Positions 1 through 7,773 of a DNA stretch of 64,000 nucleotides are shown here, piece after piece. The stretch is from Bacillus sp. ISL-18. Its GTDB lineage: Bacteria > Bacillota > Bacilli > Bacillales > Cytobacillaceae. The position numbers and the translations under genes are program-made. Under the pieces are notes generated by a model. That model was not told the origin of the DNA, did not search any database, and worked only from the letters and a program-made list of their open reading frames with translations. Each line of letters opens with the position of its first letter. Within the stretch, counting starts at the first letter, position 1. The stretch is from assembly GCF_018613415.1 (NCBI RefSeq), contig NZ_JAGGQG010000009.1, positions 107,497-171,496 on the forward strand. The letters are read 5' to 3'.

Positions 1-649
1 TCCTTTTTGTAAATCAGAGCCCCACTCTGGATACTTAGAGAATACTTCTAATGTAGCAAACTGGTTCGCTGAATTGCCCATTTGATAGTCTTTAAAGTAA
101 GAGGTAAATGGAGTGATTCCCTTAGCGTTTTGGCAACTTCCATTAATTCTGCCCATGTTTTAGGAATCTGGATTTGGTTGTCGTCAAAGATTTGTTTATT
201 ATAAAAAACTCCTTGGAAATTGGCTGTGTATGGTACAGCATAGTCTTTGCCATCTACTTGGAGAGTTTTACGGACATCATCTGGAAATTCTTTCATAAAC
301 GATTCATTGGATAAGTCCATTAAAAACTGAGCATACTTGGGATGATCTCCGCCCTTGATCATGACAATATCCGGAAGCTGTTTTCCAGCAATTCTTGTTT
401 GCATGACAGAGTTGAAATCCTTGTCCCAATTAATTTTTTAAATTGAAGTGTTACGTTCGGAAGTTTCTTTTTGACTGCTTCAACAAGGGCCTTTTGAGTT
501 TCTTTCTTGTTGGTTGTATTCCAATCTAGGACCTTTAAGGTAATCTTTCCTCCTGCACTGGAACTTGACTTTGAACTGCAAGCGACTAAAGATAACATAA
601 GTACAAGAACAACTAGTACACCAGCTGCTTTCATAAAACTTTGCTTCAT
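1..649 (-). pseudogene. Broken sugar ABC transporter substrate-binding lipoprotein (family 1 type), two frameshifts, cut by window edge
   Basis: The start at 649 follows a GGGGAGAG ribosome binding site. The product begins with a lipoprotein signal (hydrophobic stretch ending LVACSSKSS), so it would be an extracellular solute-binding lipoprotein. The reading frame breaks near 433 in an A/T-rich run: after LQFKK the sense continues in another frame as NWDKDFNSVMQTRIAGKQLP. It breaks again near 115-125, after VAKTLR, where the next frame reads GITPFTSYFKDYQMGNSANQ and then runs to the window edge. The middle part (LPDIVMIKGGD, VPYTANFQGVFYNKQIFDD, PKTWAELMEVAK) is typical of carbohydrate-binding proteins of this family. 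Two independent lesions suggest a real pseudogene, although homopolymer sequencing error cannot be excluded. No transporter partners are visible here. Confidence 0.8.
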
Positions 650-727
650 TCGATTCTCTCCCCTTTATTGGTATCATCCTTAAAACAATAAATTAATGAG
701 ATCTAGAAACATTTGTTTTTTGTAAAA

Positions 728-743
728 TTGTAAGCGATTACAT
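728..743 (-). promoter_or_regulatory. Catabolite-responsive element (cre) upstream of the broken binding-protein gene
   Basis: TTGTAAGCGATTACAT fits the CcpA consensus WTGNAANCGNWNNCW at every fixed position. It lies about 80 bp upstream of the start codon at 649, a usual place for carbon catabolite repression of a sugar uptake gene. The palindrome also resembles LacI-family operators in general, so a dedicated regulator is possible. Confidence 0.65.
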
Positions 744-925
744 TGATTTCTGGTATTACTAGTTCATTTATGTATGATAAGTATTTCACCACCTATCAAA
801 TATTAGAATATTTTTAATGTTAAATCCATTTCATATTATACTTTTTGATAAAAGTAATCTCCAATAGACAATCCTAACTTCATGAATCCAACCATGTATA
901 AAATCCTAACTTTTTAAAAATTGGC

Positions 926-956
926 AAACAAAAAACAGCACAAATGATGTGCTGTT
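926..956 (-). terminator. Rho-independent terminator after the DUF1904 gene
   Basis: On the minus strand the stem AACAGCACA/TGTGCTGTT is followed by a T run (TTTTTTG). It lies 28 bp beyond the stop of the gene at 984-1313. Confidence 0.75.
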
Positions 957-983
957 CGAATGACTTCTTCAAAAACTTTGACC

Positions 984-1313
984 TTAAGCGAAATTTTTTC
1001 CATTAAAGTAATAGGCAGACTCCAAGAAAATAGTAAAGGCAACTTCTAATTCAGAAATGCCTATGGATTGGAGATGTTTCGTGATGATTCCAGCAAATTG
1101 GTCTTGAATTTCCTGACCTCGGTCAAACCATTTTACCTCGATAAAAGGAAATCCTTCGACCTCATTTTGATTAAATACGAAGGTAGAATGGTTGATTTCT
1201 AAGGTGAAATTGTCCGTTTCACACTGACAAAGGTGGGCTAATTCCAAAACTAGCGAGGTACTTATTTTTTTAACATGATCTACTGAAATCCCTTTAAAAA
1301 TTATTTGTGGCAT
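984..1313 (-). CDS. DUF1904 family protein
   Basis: 109-residue soluble protein beginning MPQIIFKGISVDHVKKIS. The pattern of a short N-terminal beta strand, a helix, and a later FPFIEVKWFDRGQEIQDQFA segment matches my memory of the DUF1904 family of small Bacillus proteins, which have a tautomerase-like layout (four strands, two helices). The biochemical role is unknown. The start is supported by AGGAAAGGG just upstream. The gene ends in its own terminator and is preceded by another small minus-strand gene. The family call is from recognition, not alignment. Confidence 0.65.
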   Translation of the reverse strand: MPQIIFKGISVDHVKKISTSLVLELAHLCQCETDNFTLEINHSTFVFNQNEVEGFPFIEVKWFDRGQEIQDQFAGIITKHLQSIGISELEVAFTIFLESAYYFNGKNFA

Positions 1314-1351
1314 ACCCTTTCCTCCAGAAGCTTGTATAGGTGTAAGCAGCT

Positions 1352-1570
1352 TTAATCAATCACCCTTGCTACTGCATGTCCGCATTTTTTGCATTGTCCA
1401 CGCAATACGATGCCGTGAGTCGAGTCTTCAACCGTATATTTTTCGATTGTAACTGCTTCCGAACAAGATCCACACCAAACATTTTTTTCCAGCATTCTAC
1501 GAGTTTCTTCAGGGATTGATAGCCATTTTTTATTGGCACTAAAGGAAATGACATCTTGATCATTTTTCAT
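1352..1570 (-). CDS. Small zinc-ribbon-like protein of unknown function
   Basis: 72 residues with two CxxC pairs, WCGSCSEAV and GQCKKCGHAV, about 25 residues apart, which together would make one structural zinc site (zinc ribbon or knuckle). The rest is polar, with no signal peptide or membrane segment. Such small zinc-ribbon proteins are common in Bacillus and usually unnamed. It lies 39 bp upstream of the DUF1904 gene on the same strand, so the two may be co-transcribed. A GAGGAGTTG ribosome binding site precedes the ATG. Function is not known. Confidence 0.7.
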   Translation of the reverse strand: MKNDQDVISFSANKKWLSIPEETRRMLEKNVWCGSCSEAVTIEKYTVEDSTHGIVLRGQCKKCGHAVARVID

Positions 1571-1657
1571 TGTAACAACTCCTCTTCTATTTTAACACTT
1601 GGTTGTATTCTGTTTACGACTTTCTCTATTTAATCATTTTCCATCCTGAAAGAAAAG

Positions 1658-1692
1658 AAAAACGCTAAACTCAATGCGAGTCTAGCGTTTTT
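1658..1692 (-). terminator. Rho-independent terminator of the RNA gene array
   Basis: The stem CGCTAGACTC/GAGTTTAGCG on the minus strand is followed by TTTTTC. It closes the transcript carrying the tRNAs, tmRNA and SRP-like RNA. Confidence 0.85.
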
Positions 1693-1710
1693 CTGCTTCG
1701 TCCTATGTAA

Positions 1711-1784
1711 TAGCCCACACAACTTCACTAGTTATGGCTGCTGCGTTCCCGCCCTGACCTGTTCCTAGTGTCCTTGTTGGACTA
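1711..1784 (-). ncRNA. ffs: Small signal recognition particle (SRP)-like RNA
   Basis: The minus-strand RNA has the hallmark of SRP domain IV, the Ffh-binding hairpin: GGTCAGG, then a GCG stem, a GGAA tetraloop, a CGC stem, then AGCAGCC. The apical stem differs from the common UCC/GGA but stays paired. Outside it, CACTAG pairs with CTAGTG, and an outer helix TAGTCCAACAA pairs with TTGTGTGGGCTA with a single bulged G. The core is about 74 nt and has no room for an Alu domain, so it is of the small type. It begins 3 nt after tRNA-Asn and is followed by a terminator. Bacillus normally uses a large SRP RNA with an Alu domain; whether this genome has that gene elsewhere cannot be seen. Confidence 0.75.
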
Positions 1785-1787
1785 TGA

Positions 1788-1859
1788 CTCCGCAGGTAGG
1801 ACTCGAACCTACGACCGATCGGTTAACAGCCGATAGCTCTACCACTGAGCTACTGCGGA
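1788..1859 (-). tRNA. tRNA-Asn (GTT)
   Basis: Complete cloverleaf on the minus strand, 72 nt. The acceptor stem is TCCGCAG/CTGCGGA, the anticodon loop contains CTGTTAA (anticodon GTT), and the T-arm carries GGTTCGAGTCC. The 3' CCA is not encoded. Confidence 0.95.
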
Positions 1860-1893
1860 ATAATCTAAGTAATTTTGCTTATGCAAAAAACTC

Positions 1894-1969
<76 letters not shown>

Positions 1970-2077
1970 AAAAATTTCAAAAATAGCTCGCTTGTCAGTT
2001 ACTGACAACCTTTTGTGTCATGAATATATTATACAAATTACCCAAAATCTAATCAAGATATTTTTAAAAAAATTTAG

Positions 2078-2436
2078 TGGAAATGACGGGAGTTGAACCC
2101 GTGTGCAAAGATATTGCCACTTATACTTCTACGAGTGTAGTCAGCAGTTTTAACTTCACTCACTTCATTAGTCTACTGACAGGCATAGAAGCAGCTAGTC
2201 TGATTAGTCTCTTCCTTCATCCTCAGACAGCGGATTCTGGCGTAGTCCACTTAAAATGAGTCCCTTACCATACCACATGGACGATGGATGGAGGAACCAC
2301 TATCGGCTGGTATTAAGCAGCGAAAGCGAAGTTGTTGTTTTGTTTGCCAGTTATCGGCTTTATCGTTTTTACGAGGCCGAAACCCTCGACCCGCCATATA
2401 AGCTCAAACTATCCCTGTCGATACCATGACATTCCC
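2078..2436 (-). ncRNA. ssrA: tmRNA (transfer-messenger RNA)
   Basis: About 359 nt. The tRNA-like ends pair as GGGAATG (5') with CATTTCC (3'), and the T-arm GGGTTCAACTCCC is present; CCA is not encoded. The tag reading frame runs from 2348 to 2313 and encodes GKQNNNFAFAA followed by a stop, giving the degradation tag (A)GKQNNNFAFAA, which has the normal AA end recognised by ClpXP. With SmpB it rescues stalled ribosomes. It lies 8 nt after tRNA-Ser and upstream of tRNA-Thr, so it is probably processed from one long precursor. Confidence 0.95.
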
Positions 2437-2444
2437 ATATTAAA

Positions 2445-2535
2445 TGGCAGAGAAGAAGGGATTTGAACCCTCGCGCCGGTTACCCGACCTACACCCTTAG
2501 CAGGGGCGCCTCTTCAGCCTCTTGAGTACTTCTCT
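2445..2535 (-). tRNA. tRNA-Ser (GCT)
   Basis: 91-nt class II tRNA with a long variable arm and encoded CCA. The anticodon loop CTGCTAA gives anticodon GCT. The acceptor stem AGAGAAG/CTTCTCT starts with A rather than the usual G. It is the first gene of the RNA array. Confidence 0.93.
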
Positions 2536-2539
2536 GTGA

Positions 2540-3227
2540 AAAAAATGATTACTGTTAACAACTTACATGAAAAACTATAACATCTCTCCCATTTGGAAGC
2601 CAGCTGTAAATTTTGGTATACCAAAAGTCCTGCTGTGATGATTTTTTTGTCGAAACTGCATGAAAAATCCACCATCTCGCTCTTTTGGCTCTTCCTTGTC
2701 TGAAGTTGGTTTGACTTCGGACACCACCCCGCTCTTTTGGCTTTGCCTTGTCCAAAGTTGGTTTGACTTCGGACACCATCTCGCTTTTTTGGCTTCGCCT
2801 TGTCCGAAGTTGGCTCGACTTCGGACACCATCTCGCTTTTTTGGCTTTGCCTTGTCCGAAGTTGGCTCGACTTCGGACACCATATCGCTCTTTTGGCTCT
2901 TCCTTGTCTGAAGTTGGCTCGACTTCGGACACCACCGTTCTTATTTTATCGAAGGAATTAGTGGTTTTGTTCTGATCGCAGAGCCGTATACCATCCATTT
3001 TCACTATATCGATTTCCGTTATGATTAATTGTTGTTTTGCTGTTGCTAGATTTCCTATCATATTGTAATCTTAAGTTTGTGTGAATTTATTACTTCTGCT
3101 TGAATTATAGATCTCCGGATACTATACTTCCTTATGCAGAAGATTGCATTTTTTGTATAATTTTAGAGAAAATTGTATCTTTTTGATGCGAAATAACTAA
3201 CAACATTTCAAGGGAAGAAGGAAAAAC
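2540..3227. other. Non-coding region with a tandem repeat
   Basis: Between the RNA array and uppP there is no convincing gene. The open frames on both strands exist only because of a 52-bp tandem repeat (see 2671-2930) and change frame from unit to unit. The last 160 bases are AT-rich and should hold the uppP promoter. Confidence 0.65.
2671..2930. repeat. Five 52-bp tandem repeats with internal hairpin
   Basis: Units begin at 2671, 2723, 2775, 2827 and 2879 with ACCATCTCGCT or a close variant, and ACCAC restarts at 2931. Each unit contains TTGTCCGAAGTTGG and ends GACTTCGGACACC, so CCGAAGT and ACTTCGG can pair around a 7-nt loop. The unit length is not a multiple of three, so a protein repeat is unlikely. 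Divergence between units, mainly C/T and G/A changes, often falls in paired positions. Confidence 0.85.
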
Positions 3228-4025
3228 ATGAGCGAACATATCATAGCGTTTATTTTAGGAATTGTAGAAGGTTTAACAGAGTTTTTGCCTGTATCCTCTA
3301 CAGGGCATTTAATTTTAGTGGGGCATTTGTTAGGATTTACGGGGGAAAAGGCAAATACTTTTGAGGTCATTATCCAACTTGGTTCAATGTTAGCTATTTT
3401 GGTCTTGTATTGGAAAAGATTTTTGTCTTTATTAAATTTCAGTACGATTGGAAAACCAAAAAAGAAACTAGACGTCATACATATAATATTAGGGGTCTTC
3501 CCTGCTGCATTAGTGGGTTTAGTGTTACATGACTTTATCAAAACTCAACTATTTTCACCCAATGTCGTAGTAGTCAGCCTCATTGCTGGTGCACTATTAA
3601 TGATCTTTGCAGAAAAAAAACATGGCAACTTTACTTCTAACACAGTAGATGAATTAAGTTATAAGCAAGCGTTCATCATTGGATTATTTCAATGCTTAGC
3701 GGTCATCCCTGGTTTTTCTCGTGCTGGTTCTACTATTTCAGGAGGATTACTCGCACGTGCTAATCATAAAACGTCGGCAGAATTTTCCTTTTTAGTTGCC
3801 CTTCCTATTATGGTGGGTGCAACAGGTTTGGATTTTGTCAAAAGTTTACCGTTCTTACATTCAAGCGACATTCCGATGTTCGCGATTGGTTTTATCACTG
3901 CCTTTGTGGTGGCGTTGTTAGTAGCCATCGTATTTATTAAATTGATCGAAAAAATTGGTTTAACTATTTTCGCTTATTATCGCATTGTGCTGTCAGCCCT
4001 ATTCATTATCTTTGTTATCCTCTAG
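3228..4025 (+). CDS. uppP: Undecaprenyl-diphosphatase
   Basis: 265-residue polytopic membrane enzyme that dephosphorylates undecaprenyl diphosphate so the lipid carrier can be reused in cell wall synthesis. Its activity also gives bacitracin tolerance. The two family signatures are clear: EGLTEFLPVSSTGHLILVGH near the N-terminus (catalytic Glu and the Ser/His region) and PGFSRAGSTISGGLLAR in the middle (catalytic Arg). Length is typical. About eight hydrophobic segments are visible. The start follows GGGAAGAAGG. It is a monocistronic gene with its own promoter region and a strong terminator. Confidence 0.95.
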   Translation: MSEHIIAFILGIVEGLTEFLPVSSTGHLILVGHLLGFTGEKANTFEVIIQLGSMLAILVLYWKRFLSLLNFSTIGKPKKKLDVIHIILGVFPAALVGLVLHDFIKTQLFSPNVVVVSLIAGALLMIFAEKKHGNFTSNTVDELSYKQAFIIGLFQCLAVIPGFSRAGSTISGGLLARANHKTSAEFSFLVALPIMVGATGLDFVKSLPFLHSSDIPMFAIGFITAFVVALLVAIVFIKLIEKIGLTIFAYYRIVLSALFIIFVIL

Positions 4026-4049
4026 GAATCAATAATAAATAAGAAAAGT

Positions 4050-4099
4050 AAGCCTGTAATTGTTAATGAGTCAGAATTAACGATTACAGGCTTCTTTTG
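4050..4099 (+). terminator. Terminator after uppP
   Basis: Long stem AAGCCTGTAATTGTTAA/TTAACGATTACAGGCTT followed by CTTTTG, 25 bp after the uppP stop. Confidence 0.85.
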
Positions 4100-4195
4100 T
4101 ACCAAGCCCATGATAAATAAGTCCTATTTCAAGAATCGAATATGTTTAATTGGTTAGAATGACTTATACAGAGAAATTTGTAAAAGGATGTTATT

Positions 4196-4681
4196 ATGGT
4201 AGGTCTCATCATCGCACTCATTATTTTTAATGGAGTTGCACTTAAAATCAAAAAACGGCTGTCTTTAGTCCAAATGTACCATATTTGGACATTTACGATT
4301 GCATTTCAAACAGTCTTTGATGTTTATATTGATTTTAAATATCACGGGTATTGGTATTTCTCAAAAAGTGTCGATTGGAATTCATTTATCGCACTCATCT
4401 TTTTAGTTCCGCCCGTAAATGTTGTTTTCTTAAATTTCTTTCCTTATAAGAAGACACTGATGAAGAAAATTATCTATCTGGCCACCTGGGAGATTGCTTT
4501 ACTACTTTACGAGGTAATTACGTTACTTCCGGAGCCGTGGGGGTATTTTCATTATGGGTGGTGGACATTATGGCATTCGCTAATCGTAAACCCCGTTTTA
4601 CTGATGATTTTGTTAGGATATTATAAATGGATGGTGAAATTAGAAAAAAGGTCAACTCTTGCCAGTGAATTTAAGTATTAA
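4196..4681 (+). CDS. CBO0543-type integral membrane protein
   Basis: 161 residues with about five hydrophobic helices and many aromatic residues (FKYHGYWYF, EPWGYFHYGWWTLWHS). This aromatic pattern and length match the CBO0543 family found widely in Bacillus and Clostridium; its function is unknown. AAAAGGATG lies a few bases before the ATG. It ends 4 bp inside the convergent DUF4386 gene, so the two share their stop region. Confidence 0.7.
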   Translation: MVGLIIALIIFNGVALKIKKRLSLVQMYHIWTFTIAFQTVFDVYIDFKYHGYWYFSKSVDWNSFIALIFLVPPVNVVFLNFFPYKKTLMKKIIYLATWEIALLLYEVITLLPEPWGYFHYGWWTLWHSLIVNPVLLMILLGYYKWMVKLEKRSTLASEFKY

Positions 4682-5385
4682 TTGAAACGGTTTGCAGACA
4701 AAGACAAAAGTGCGGTTTCATTGAATCCTTTAACGATGAGCCAGACGGCTAGGATCATTTCATTTGCTGCTACTGGCAGCGCCAAAATCCCACCCCAAAC
4801 AGAAATTTGTTCAATGACACCAAACATTACTAACAAGGCACATACAAATACACAAGTTGCTCCTGTCAGGCCCAAGATGGATATAAACCTTGGAACCAGC
4901 TTGGTTTTATAGAAAATATAACTGTACATCATGGTATTGATACCTAGCATGAAAAGTGGGCCCAGCATAAACGTCCAGTCATGGATCGCTTTTAAGACGA
5001 TACCTGAAGCTTGAAAGGATGCCGGATCCGGGGCTCCTGCTGCAACAAATTCCCGGCTTAAGGTCAATAGAGACAGGACACTGATGACCCCCACCGTAAT
5101 GATAATCGCTTCTAGAAATCGGAAGCAAACATGCCATAGAGCGATCGTTTCATTATATTTTCTTAAAATGGGAAACATTGTAGTGGAAGTACCAATTGCT
5201 GAGACGACAAGAACTAACTCCATAACCGCTCCAAGTACCACCTGATTGGCGTGTTTGGAGCCATTCAACAGGTAATCAGATCCTTTTAGGATAGGATTGT
5301 ATAAATCGAGTCCTACTACCGCCGTAACGGCTGCAAGGATAAACAGGATCCCGACCATTTTCGCTGCTTTTTTGTTTGAATTCAT
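4678..5385 (-). CDS. DUF4386 family membrane protein
   Basis: 235 residues, about six transmembrane helices. It begins MNSNKKAAKMVGILFILAAV and has a first loop GLDLYNPILKGSDYL and a central RFLEAIIITVGV, which match the DUF4386 family as I know it. The role is unknown. It is the last gene of a probable three-gene operon: a membrane protein at 5642, an Xre regulator at 5416, then this gene 30 bp further on. Membrane proteins of this kind beside a small Xre regulator are common in Bacillus, and the regulator probably controls them. Confidence 0.8.
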   Translation of the reverse strand: MNSNKKAAKMVGILFILAAVTAVVGLDLYNPILKGSDYLLNGSKHANQVVLGAVMELVLVVSAIGTSTTMFPILRKYNETIALWHVCFRFLEAIIITVGVISVLSLLTLSREFVAAGAPDPASFQASGIVLKAIHDWTFMLGPLFMLGINTMMYSYIFYKTKLVPRFISILGLTGATCVFVCALLVMFGVIEQISVWGGILALPVAANEMILAVWLIVKGFNETALLSLSANRFN

Positions 5386-5415
5386 ACCCTATCTTCCCTT
5401 CTTTTAGTAATGGTC

Positions 5416-5640
5416 CTACTGTTTAGGGTTCTCTCCGTAGAAAAATACCTGTTCTAACGGTAAGTCAAAGGCGTGCGCAATTCGAAAGGCGAGTTCTAGA
5501 GATGGGGAGTAGTTCCCTTTTTCGAGCGCCACGATGGTTTGTCTTGTTACCCCTACCTTGTCAGCTAACTGCTGCTGGGTCATTTCATCTTGGTTGAATC
5601 GTAATTTTCGAATATGATTGCCGACAAGTTTTTTGCCCAT
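5416..5640 (-). CDS. Xre-family helix-turn-helix regulator
   Basis: 74 residues from the chosen ATG (MGKKLVGNHIRKLRF), which has AAAGGAG 7 nt upstream; a longer frame to 5685 lacks such a site. The helix-turn-helix is QQLADKVGVTRQTIVALEKG, followed by NYSPSLELAFRIAHAFDLPLEQVF, the compact Xre form. It probably binds its own operon promoter as a dimer. The start lies 1 bp after the stop of the upstream membrane gene, so translation is coupled. Confidence 0.9.
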   Translation of the reverse strand: MGKKLVGNHIRKLRFNQDEMTQQQLADKVGVTRQTIVALEKGNYSPSLELAFRIAHAFDLPLEQVFFYGENPKQ

Positions 5641-5641
5641 C

Positions 5642-6088
5642 TTAAACTCCTTTCCGATAATGATAAAGTTTGGTAACAGATCCAATCACATCAGAAATGA
5701 ATCCAAAAATAATCAGAATCATGAACATCACTTGTGACGGCTGAACGATGATCAGCGATCCCATTGCTAGAAGAAAGCCGACAATAAACACAAAAAAAGA
5801 GTTTCTGTGAGCCTTCAATTCTATTAACTTATCCAGTTCATCTGCAAAGGTCGGGAGCTTTTCTTGAGTCGTCATTCTAAAGATAATGTTAAAAATAATG
5901 CTGATAATGATATGCGCGATGATTGAAAACAACGTTAGACTGAGGACAAAAGAACCCCAGAAGCGAAAGGTTTCTGTCGACTCTAACCCCCCTTTGGGCA
6001 GCCGCGGGTACATGTATGAGCAATAAGCAACGAAAATGAGGATAGCGCTGATCAACGTTACGATGCTCTTCTTTTCTTGATAGGTCAT
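5642..6088 (-). CDS. Small four-helix membrane protein, unknown
   Basis: 148 residues with four hydrophobic segments (about residues 7-27, 45-68, 95-113 and 118-138) and a charged cytoplasmic stretch between the second and third. The start has GGGAGTG 7 nt upstream. It is the first gene of the operon with the Xre regulator and DUF4386 gene. Upstream-membrane-gene plus Xre pairs of this size are frequent in Firmicutes. I do not recognise a named family with certainty. Confidence 0.7.
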   Translation of the reverse strand: MTYQEKKSIVTLISAILIFVAYCSYMYPRLPKGGLESTETFRFWGSFVLSLTLFSIIAHIIISIIFNIIFRMTTQEKLPTFADELDKLIELKAHRNSFFVFIVGFLLAMGSLIIVQPSQVMFMILIIFGFISDVIGSVTKLYHYRKGV

Positions 6089-6297
6089 AGTTTACACTCC
6101 CTGTATGGTCACTTTTACATCGAGTAAAGTATGATATGCATGATGTAAAGTAAAGTATACATAAAGGTATGAACACCTAACCTTTTTATTCGGAAAAATT
6201 ACAATAACGATTGTCACGAAAATAGTAAACTATTGAAACAGAACTGAAACATTACTTTGGTATTATTTTATTATCGTAAAACAAAGGAGTTTTAATA

Positions 6298-6855
6298 GTG
6301 AAAAAATCCCTGGTAACGATTTCAACCTCTCTTATGTTGCTTTTTGGAATTAGTAGTGGTGCTTCTGCTTCATCTAATACATATACTGTAAAAAAAGGCG
6401 ATTCTCTTTCGAAAATTGCCAAGACTTATCATATTACCGTCAGTAATCTAAAGCAATGGAACCATTTGTCGTCCGATCTCATTAAAGTAAATCAAAGTTT
6501 AAAAATAGTCAATCCAGGTACGCCTGTGAAAAGGGCGCCTGTGAAGACTACTTCTGTAAAGGCGGTAAAAGAAATCACAGTCAGTGCCTCTGCTTATACG
6601 CTAAACTTTGCCCGCTGCACAGGTATAACAGCTACGGGTATTAACTTGAAGAAAAATCCCAATCAAAAGGTGATCTCCGTTGATCCAAAAGTCATTAAGC
6701 TAGGTTCAAAGGTGTATGTCCCTGGTTATGGGTATGCCATCGCAGCAGATACTGGCGGTGCCATTAAAGGAAATAAAATTGATGTGTTTATTCCTTCTCA
6801 AAAAGCAGCCATCCAGTGGGGCCGAAAAACAGTAAAAATACAAATTTTGAACTAA
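6298..6855 (+). CDS. Secreted LysM and 3D-domain cell wall protein (YocH-like)
   Basis: 185 residues starting at GTG with AAAGGAG 8 nt upstream. A signal peptide ends near ASA at residue 25. One LysM domain follows ([16 protein letters not shown] ... [10 protein letters not shown], about residues 29-72), which binds peptidoglycan. After a Lys/Thr/Val-rich linker comes a 3D domain (about 95-183) with [39 protein letters not shown] and the C-terminal WGRKTVKI. The three conserved aspartates of the 3D motif are present (VDP, ADT, IDVF). The related YocH of B. subtilis is a secreted muralytic or wall-turnover protein. Monocistronic, with its own terminator. Confidence 0.88.
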   Translation: MKKSLVTISTSLMLLFGISSGASASSNTYTVKKGDSLSKIAKTYHITVSNLKQWNHLSSDLIKVNQSLKIVNPGTPVKRAPVKTTSVKAVKEITVSASAYTLNFARCTGITATGINLKKNPNQKVISVDPKVIKLGSKVYVPGYGYAIAADTGGAIKGNKIDVFIPSQKAAIQWGRKTVKIQILN

Positions 6856-6906
6856 GAAGCCTCCCTCCGTTAAAAAATTGTATTGTTTTACCATATAAAA
6901 AAGCGA

Positions 6907-6937
6907 AACTCGCCAAACTATTTGGCGAGTTTTTTAA
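6907..6937 (+). terminator. Terminator after the LysM-3D gene
   Basis: Perfect stem ACTCGCCAAA/TTTGGCGAGT followed by six T. Confidence 0.9.
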
Positions 6938-7113
6938 TCTACCCGTGTTTCGGCATAAGTTTAATAAAACACACCCTGCCGGAAACTTCCTGCATTCCCC
7001 TATCTTTTCCTTACCTCCCATGTAATCCATAATGATTTGGCAATATATGTCTAATGGCTCCTAGTTATTAGATTGGGCATAATACGTTTATATACAGTAG
7101 AAAGAGGGATATG

Positions 7114-7296
7114 ATGAGGCTAAGAAATGGAGATTTTTATACAAATGTTTTTACTAATAAGGTATACAGATTAAATGAAGATAACGATAGCAGCTGGTAC
7201 TTGAGTCTGCGAGATGAAGAAGGTAATCATGAAACAGAAAAAATAGCTGGGCGTGATATGATTCGATTGGTCGAAGGTAGTTATCGAAAAAGCTAA
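7114..7296 (+). CDS. Small conserved-looking protein, unknown
   Basis: 60 residues, MRLRNGDFYTNVFTNKVY at the N-terminus, then charged and hydrophilic. Two ATGs lie in tandem at 7111 and 7114; AAAGAGGG is better spaced for the second. The pattern suggests a small beta-rich protein (strand, turn, strand). No family recognised. The codon pattern is normal and a good ribosome binding site makes it a plausible gene. Confidence 0.6.
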   Translation: MRLRNGDFYTNVFTNKVYRLNEDNDSSWYLSLRDEEGNHETEKIAGRDMIRLVEGSYRKS

Positions 7297-7419
7297 GTAA
7301 CAAAACACCTCTTTCTTGCCCAAGTACCTATAGTTGGAGTAATATTTGAAACAAATTTAAGATCTTCCAAGGAAAACATCGCCTTTATGTCGAATATGTT
7401 GAGATAAAGGAGTTATCCA

Positions 7420-7629
7420 ATGAATAAAGTTGAGTTATTAAAAAAAATACTAAATAGTAGTCAAGGTAATATGTTTTCAGTAGAGATCTCTACTACAAAA
7501 GAAAATGAAAAAGAGATTCAAGTATTGATTAGAGAATTGGAAACTGAAAAAAGAATTAAATTAAGAGAATATTTAGAGAAAGAGACCTCCGTTTATATAC
7601 ATGGTATCATTAAGTATGCATCCGATTAA
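7420..7629 (+). CDS. Small helical protein, unknown
   Basis: 69 residues, lysine and glutamate rich, probably an alpha-helical hairpin with a C-terminal strand (VYIHGIIKYASD). AAAGGAG precedes the ATG by 8 nt. The stop codon lies inside the terminator stem, a compact arrangement that supports a real short transcript. No family recognised. Confidence 0.65.
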   Translation: MNKVELLKKILNSSQGNMFSVEISTTKENEKEIQVLIRELETEKRIKLREYLEKETSVYIHGIIKYASD

Positions 7630-7646
7630 TCGGATGCTTTTTTTAT
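7617..7646 (+). terminator. Terminator overlapping the stop of the 69-residue gene
   Basis: GCATCCGATTAATCGGATGC, a perfect 10-bp palindromic stem, followed by TTTTTTT. Confidence 0.9.
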
Positions 7647-7773
7647 GCGGGAGAATCAGCACCCCCAATCTTTAAGGGATACAGTAAGCCGCCATCTAAC
7701 AGACAAAAATTCATGCTAATAGCAAAAAGAGCTCTTACTGCTAAATGCAGAAGAACTTTCTTGTGGTTTATGA

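Larger units (their letters stand above)
650..983. other. Intergenic region
   Basis: AT-rich region upstream of the broken binding-protein gene. Besides the cre site and the terminator at its right end, no coding capacity or other clear structure is visible. Confidence 0.6.

Noticed and set aside
2077..2259. Plus-strand open frame of 60 residues
   Set aside because: It is antisense to the tmRNA and reads through its tRNA-like end.
2671..2930. Possible CRISPR array
   Set aside because: The repeats are directly adjacent, with no unique spacers, and no cas genes are present.
2514..3061. Overlapping minus and plus strand open frames of 75-168 residues in the 52-bp repeat region
   Set aside because: They shift frame from unit to unit, have no good ribosome binding sites, and exist only because the repeat lacks stops in several frames.
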